From contig BHEQ01000006.1 in the NCBI GenBank assembly GCA_003864535.1, positions 1-27,364 on the forward strand: a stretch of DNA of 27,364 nucleotides. Direction: 5' to 3'. Origin of the DNA: Gammaproteobacteria bacterium (GTDB lineage: Bacteria; Pseudomonadota; Gammaproteobacteria; Cardiobacteriales; Wohlfahrtiimonadaceae). Numbering within the stretch: the stretch's first letter is position 1; each line of letters opens with the position of its first letter. Position numbers and translations under genes: made by a program. The notes below the pieces were generated by a model. It ran no database searches, was not told where the DNA came from, and saw only the letters and a list, made by a program, of their open reading frames with translations. Of the stretch, positions 24,854 through 27,364 are shown piece by piece.

Positions 24854-24866
24854 ACAGGAATACATT

Positions 24867-26237
24867 ATGAAAAATATATCAACAAAAAATACGCAGACAA
24901 AAAATATCAATAAAATAGTTAAATTAACTGCATTAGCAGCTATTTTAATCCACGTTCTATCCACGCAAATTTACGCACAATCTTATGATCTAGGCAGTAT
25001 CCGAGATGCTATTACAGGTGAAGTTGGAAAGGCACCACATATTAAAGATATACCGTCAGGATCAGATGGGTATTTATATAAGTTAATGGGCTTTGGACAA
25101 CAGATTTTAGATGAGCCTGCCGTATCTGATATAATCGGCAAAAGTCGCATGTCAGCACGCGCAGGGCTAGGTTATAGTTGTGGTAAATTTGACCCTACAG
25201 CAAATGTTGAGCAGATGATCAATCAAATCACGAGCAAGATTAAAAAAATGCCAGGCCAATTTGTGGCAGGTGCAACCGCTGCGATAGCTTCTTATCCTTC
25301 ATATTTACTTAATAAAGTCAATCCAACACTTTATAATACAATTACCAAAACTCTTGATGATGGTTTTGATTTTTTTGATTTTCAATTTAAATCTTGTCAA
25401 GAATACGAAAGTGATCTTAAAAATGACGGCTCAGATTATTATCAAATGGCTAAAAAGTCAGCGTCTGAAAACCTAGGCATAACCATCAAAGAAAAACCAA
25501 AAGCTGGGATTGAAGATAACGTACAAGATACGATAGAAGATGGTGGCGATAAAGGCATAAAACTAGCTGGTGGCAAGGCTAAAGGAGGCTCTGGTCAATC
25601 ACCTATTGATTTTATTTCTGAAGCTGTTATTGCAGGATATAATTTGTCGCTAGCACGTGCCGATACAACAAGCACGGCAGCAGCAAGCGCAAGCGAGATT
25701 AAAGGCAGCCAATTAGCCAACGTATTTAATACGCCCGATAAGGCTAAAAGCACTTTAATACGCATGTATGGCAGTGTTGAGGTGCAAATTAATAATGGCA
25801 ATGAAGCTCCAGTTAAAACAACACCAGGCAATGGGATTTTGCTAGATTTTAATCAAGATAGCTTGTATTTTCTAAATGCGATGCAAGCAATAGTTAAAGA
25901 TAATAGTACGATTAAGCAAGTTGTTGAGAATTCAGCCGCAGATATTCCTCAATCGATGAAAGATATCATTAAAACCAATGCAATCCCGCAAGATATACAA
26001 GATATGCGTACCTTAAGTGCTCAAGCACGTCACTACCAATTATTACTCCGTGCGGATGAGATGGCGGTACTATCAATGACGCTTAAGCTTAATATGCTAA
26101 AAGATATCCTAAGAGTTGGCATAAAAGAGGCTAATTTACAGCAATCTAGCTCCAAAGCTGAGATGGAAATAACGGTTCTTATGGTGATAGATGAGATTGA
26201 GCGTGATTTATATAAACTTAAAAACAGAGGTAATTAA
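24867..26237 (+). CDS. ICE protein, PFL_4711 family (TIGR03755)
   Basis: The 456-residue exported protein starts at 24867 (AGGAA about nine bases upstream); an ATG at 24792 lies inside virB4 and is unlikely. Its signal peptide has the core KLTALAAILIHVL and cleavage near IYAQ. The family region is clear: YLYKLMGFGQQILDEPAV, ARAGLGYSCGKFDPTAN, VNPTLYNTITKTLDDGFDF with FKSCQEYES. Two conserved cysteines (YSCGKF and KSCQEY) may bond. It has an Ala/Ser/Thr-rich central part and a helical C-terminus. The gene follows virB4 after 13 bases. Genes for the usual intermediates (TIGR03757 and TIGR03756) are not found between them. Confidence 0.85.
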   Translation: MKNISTKNTQTKNINKIVKLTALAAILIHVLSTQIYAQSYDLGSIRDAITGEVGKAPHIKDIPSGSDGYLYKLMGFGQQILDEPAVSDIIGKSRMSARAGLGYSCGKFDPTANVEQMINQITSKIKKMPGQFVAGATAAIASYPSYLLNKVNPTLYNTITKTLDDGFDFFDFQFKSCQEYESDLKNDGSDYYQMAKKSASENLGITIKEKPKAGIEDNVQDTIEDGGDKGIKLAGGKAKGGSGQSPIDFISEAVIAGYNLSLARADTTSTAAASASEIKGSQLANVFNTPDKAKSTLIRMYGSVEVQINNGNEAPVKTTPGNGILLDFNQDSLYFLNAMQAIVKDNSTIKQVVENSAADIPQSMKDIIKTNAIPQDIQDMRTLSAQARHYQLLLRADEMAVLSMTLKLNMLKDILRVGIKEANLQQSSSKAEMEITVLMVIDEIERDLYKLKNRGN

Positions 26238-26239
26238 GC

Positions 26240-26737
26240 ATGTCTATAAACTCTGAAAACAATGATTTAAATCTACAAAAATCACCTCAAACATGGAAGA
26301 AGCGCATCTTAAAGATAGCCTTAACTATCATTATTCCTGTGATTATTTTATATATTTTACTCGCAGCGGTTCCGTATTTTATAAAACCAGAAGCTGCGGA
26401 TGTGTTAAATAAAGGAATATCTAAGATTTGGGTAATCTCAAATGTGATTCAATATGGTATTTATGCCGCAATAGCATTCTTTTTCTATCCTAAAATGGTA
26501 AGCAAAAAACGCACTAAAATCAATATTGATCTAGAGATGTTAGATGATGCAAGTCAAAAAGTTGATTTATCTGATCAAGAATATTATGTGCTAAATGAAC
26601 AAATAAGCTTTCAAATGCGTAAATTAAATAAGATCAATACATTTATCAGCCTTAAAAGTCAATGGATTGTAATGGGTGTTTTAATCATATTTGATTTAGT
26701 TGCAGGGCAATTACCTTACATGTTGATTACAAGTTGA
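26240..26737 (+). CDS. Membrane protein between TIGR03755 and traG
   Basis: The 165-residue protein has three transmembrane segments: ALTIIIPVIILYILLAAVPY, VISNVIQYGIYAAIAFFFYP and IVMGVLIIFDLVAG, with a charged loop between the second and third that contains KINIDLEMLDD. A small membrane protein at this position precedes traG in related ICEs (PFL_4712-like), which is my basis for calling it a transfer component. It starts two bases after the previous stop. No further motif is recognisable. Confidence 0.7.
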   Translation: MSINSENNDLNLQKSPQTWKKRILKIALTIIIPVIILYILLAAVPYFIKPEAADVLNKGISKIWVISNVIQYGIYAAIAFFFYPKMVSKKRTKINIDLEMLDDASQKVDLSDQEYYVLNEQISFQMRKLNKINTFISLKSQWIVMGVLIIFDLVAGQLPYMLITS

Positions 26738-26778
26738 TTACAGATTGATTACCTTCTTATTTTGAGTGTAGTTAATAA

Positions 26779-26817
26779 AATTAAACAAGCAAATTAAATA
26801 AGCATATTAAACAAGCG
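26779..26817. repeat. Three 13-bp tandem repeats upstream of traG
   Basis: AATTAAACAAGCA (26779-26791), AATTAAATAAGCA (26792-26804) and TATTAAACAAGCG (26805-26817) are near-identical tandem units in the 105-base gap before traG. They could be a binding site, or slippage in AT-rich sequence. AAGGA just after them serves the traG start. Confidence 0.55.
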
Positions 26818-26842
26818 TAACATTTAGAATAAGGATTTAATT

Positions 26843-27364
26843 ATGAATATGGGCAGTTTAGCTGAAACTTATCTTTCCGCTTATGGTTGGAAAATTTATG
26901 GCGTGATTTATTTAGTTTTCTGGGTGAGTAAAATCATGCTCTATCCGTTAGTTAGATTCACATTTGATCTTGTTCTAGATTATGCCGCAAAAGTTGATGG
27001 CAGCCCAAGCGAGCCCTTACGTGAGGGATTTATACGCATGATTGTTATGATTATGGTATTTATTTTAGGGGTCGTGCCTTTTGTTCCGTATGATGTATCA
27101 TCTGCAAAAATAACCATGCCAGGATGCGGCCAACGTGAAGATGCCCTTCAAAAAAACATCTTTGATAAACGCTTTGGCGGTGGTGCATATGTACCTTTAT
27201 TACCATATGCGGTGATGTTAGTTAGTTCAGGCGTAAACATGGCAATCTTAGATGCGCTGCCATGTGTATCTGATATGACTAAAGCTAATCAAATAGCCAA
27301 TAATTTAGCGATGCCAAACACGGAACAAGGGCGTGCGCTAAAAAATGAGGCGACAGCATTTAAT
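26843..27364 (+). CDS. traG: TraG-like mating-pair protein, N-terminal part (runs off the window)
   Basis: This open frame (174 codons so far) runs to the window end. AAGGATTTAATT precedes the ATG. The N-terminus is membrane-rich, typical of TraG-like N-terminal regions: WKIYGVIYLVFWVSKIMLYP, then FIRMIVMIMVFILGVVPF, and YVPLLPYAVMLVSSGVNMAI. Two Cys residues (PGCGQRED and ALPCVSD) lie between hydrophobic stretches. TraG-type proteins stabilise mating pairs in the inner membrane and, in SXT-like elements, take part in entry exclusion. Only the beginning is visible, so completeness cannot be judged. Confidence 0.82.
   Translation, partial: MNMGSLAETYLSAYGWKIYGVIYLVFWVSKIMLYPLVRFTFDLVLDYAAKVDGSPSEPLREGFIRMIVMIMVFILGVVPFVPYDVSSAKITMPGCGQREDALQKNIFDKRFGGGAYVPLLPYAVMLVSSGVNMAILDALPCVSDMTKANQIANNLAMPNTEQGRALKNEATAFN

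Noticed and set aside
1..27364. CRISPR arrays, insertion sequences, rRNA or tRNA genes
   Set aside because: No regularly spaced repeats of CRISPR size, no transposase, and no recognisable structural RNA were found on either strand.

Overview
The window is AT-rich (roughly two thirds A+T) gammaproteobacterial DNA. It joins a broken sugar-transport locus to the conjugation core of an integrative conjugative element (ICE). The element is of the MobH / genomic-island T4SS type, the class described from Pseudomonas PFGI-1/ICEclc-like islands and Haemophilus ICEHin1056. The base composition and the MglB/MglA sequences suggest a low-GC host such as Orbaceae (Gilliamella-like) or a Pasteurellales relative. 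That host guess is inference, and no rRNA or tRNA is present to settle it.

Layout. (1) 1-2438: mglB is intact and mglA stops inside the signature motif of its second ATPase domain. mglC is absent, so this looks like a chromosomal flank cut by a junction near 2414. (2) 2439-5131, minus strand: traI, a MobH relaxase, translationally coupled to an unrecognised upstream gene. (3) 5132-5529: a divergent intergenic region with a 27-bp inverted repeat and other repeats; it is my candidate for the transfer origin and/or divergent promoters. (4) 5530-18730 and 18771-19307, plus strand: the transfer operon in near-canonical order. The genes are PilL-like, an OmpA-like lipoprotein, PFL_4693 (TIGR03759), a transglycosylase, PFL_4695 (TIGR03765), an extra lipoprotein transglycosylase, two extra TIGR03765 paralogues with a traD scrap between them, traD, PFL_4697 (TIGR03747, with an in-frame stop), RAQPRD, TIGR03758, TIGR03745, TIGR03750, TIGR03746, TIGR03749, TIGR03752 and TIGR03751. 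(5) 19325-21621: a three-gene insert, with two distant ribbon-helix-helix-like paralogues flanking an opposite-strand putative metal-binding protein, none of it part of the usual core. (6) 21654-27364: traC/virB4 broken by a 14-bp tandem duplication, TIGR03755, a membrane protein and the start of traG.

How the genes work together. TraI would nick and carry the DNA, and TraD would couple it to the channel. VirB4/TraC would power assembly. The TIGR03750, TIGR03746, TIGR03749, TIGR03752 and TIGR03755 proteins and TraG would form the membrane-spanning channel and mating-pair parts. The transglycosylases would open the peptidoglycan. Three damaged genes (mglA, TIGR03747, virB4), duplicated TIGR03765 genes and a recombination scar suggest an element that is either decaying or varying by slippage and recombination. 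The least explained part is the 19325-21621 module.
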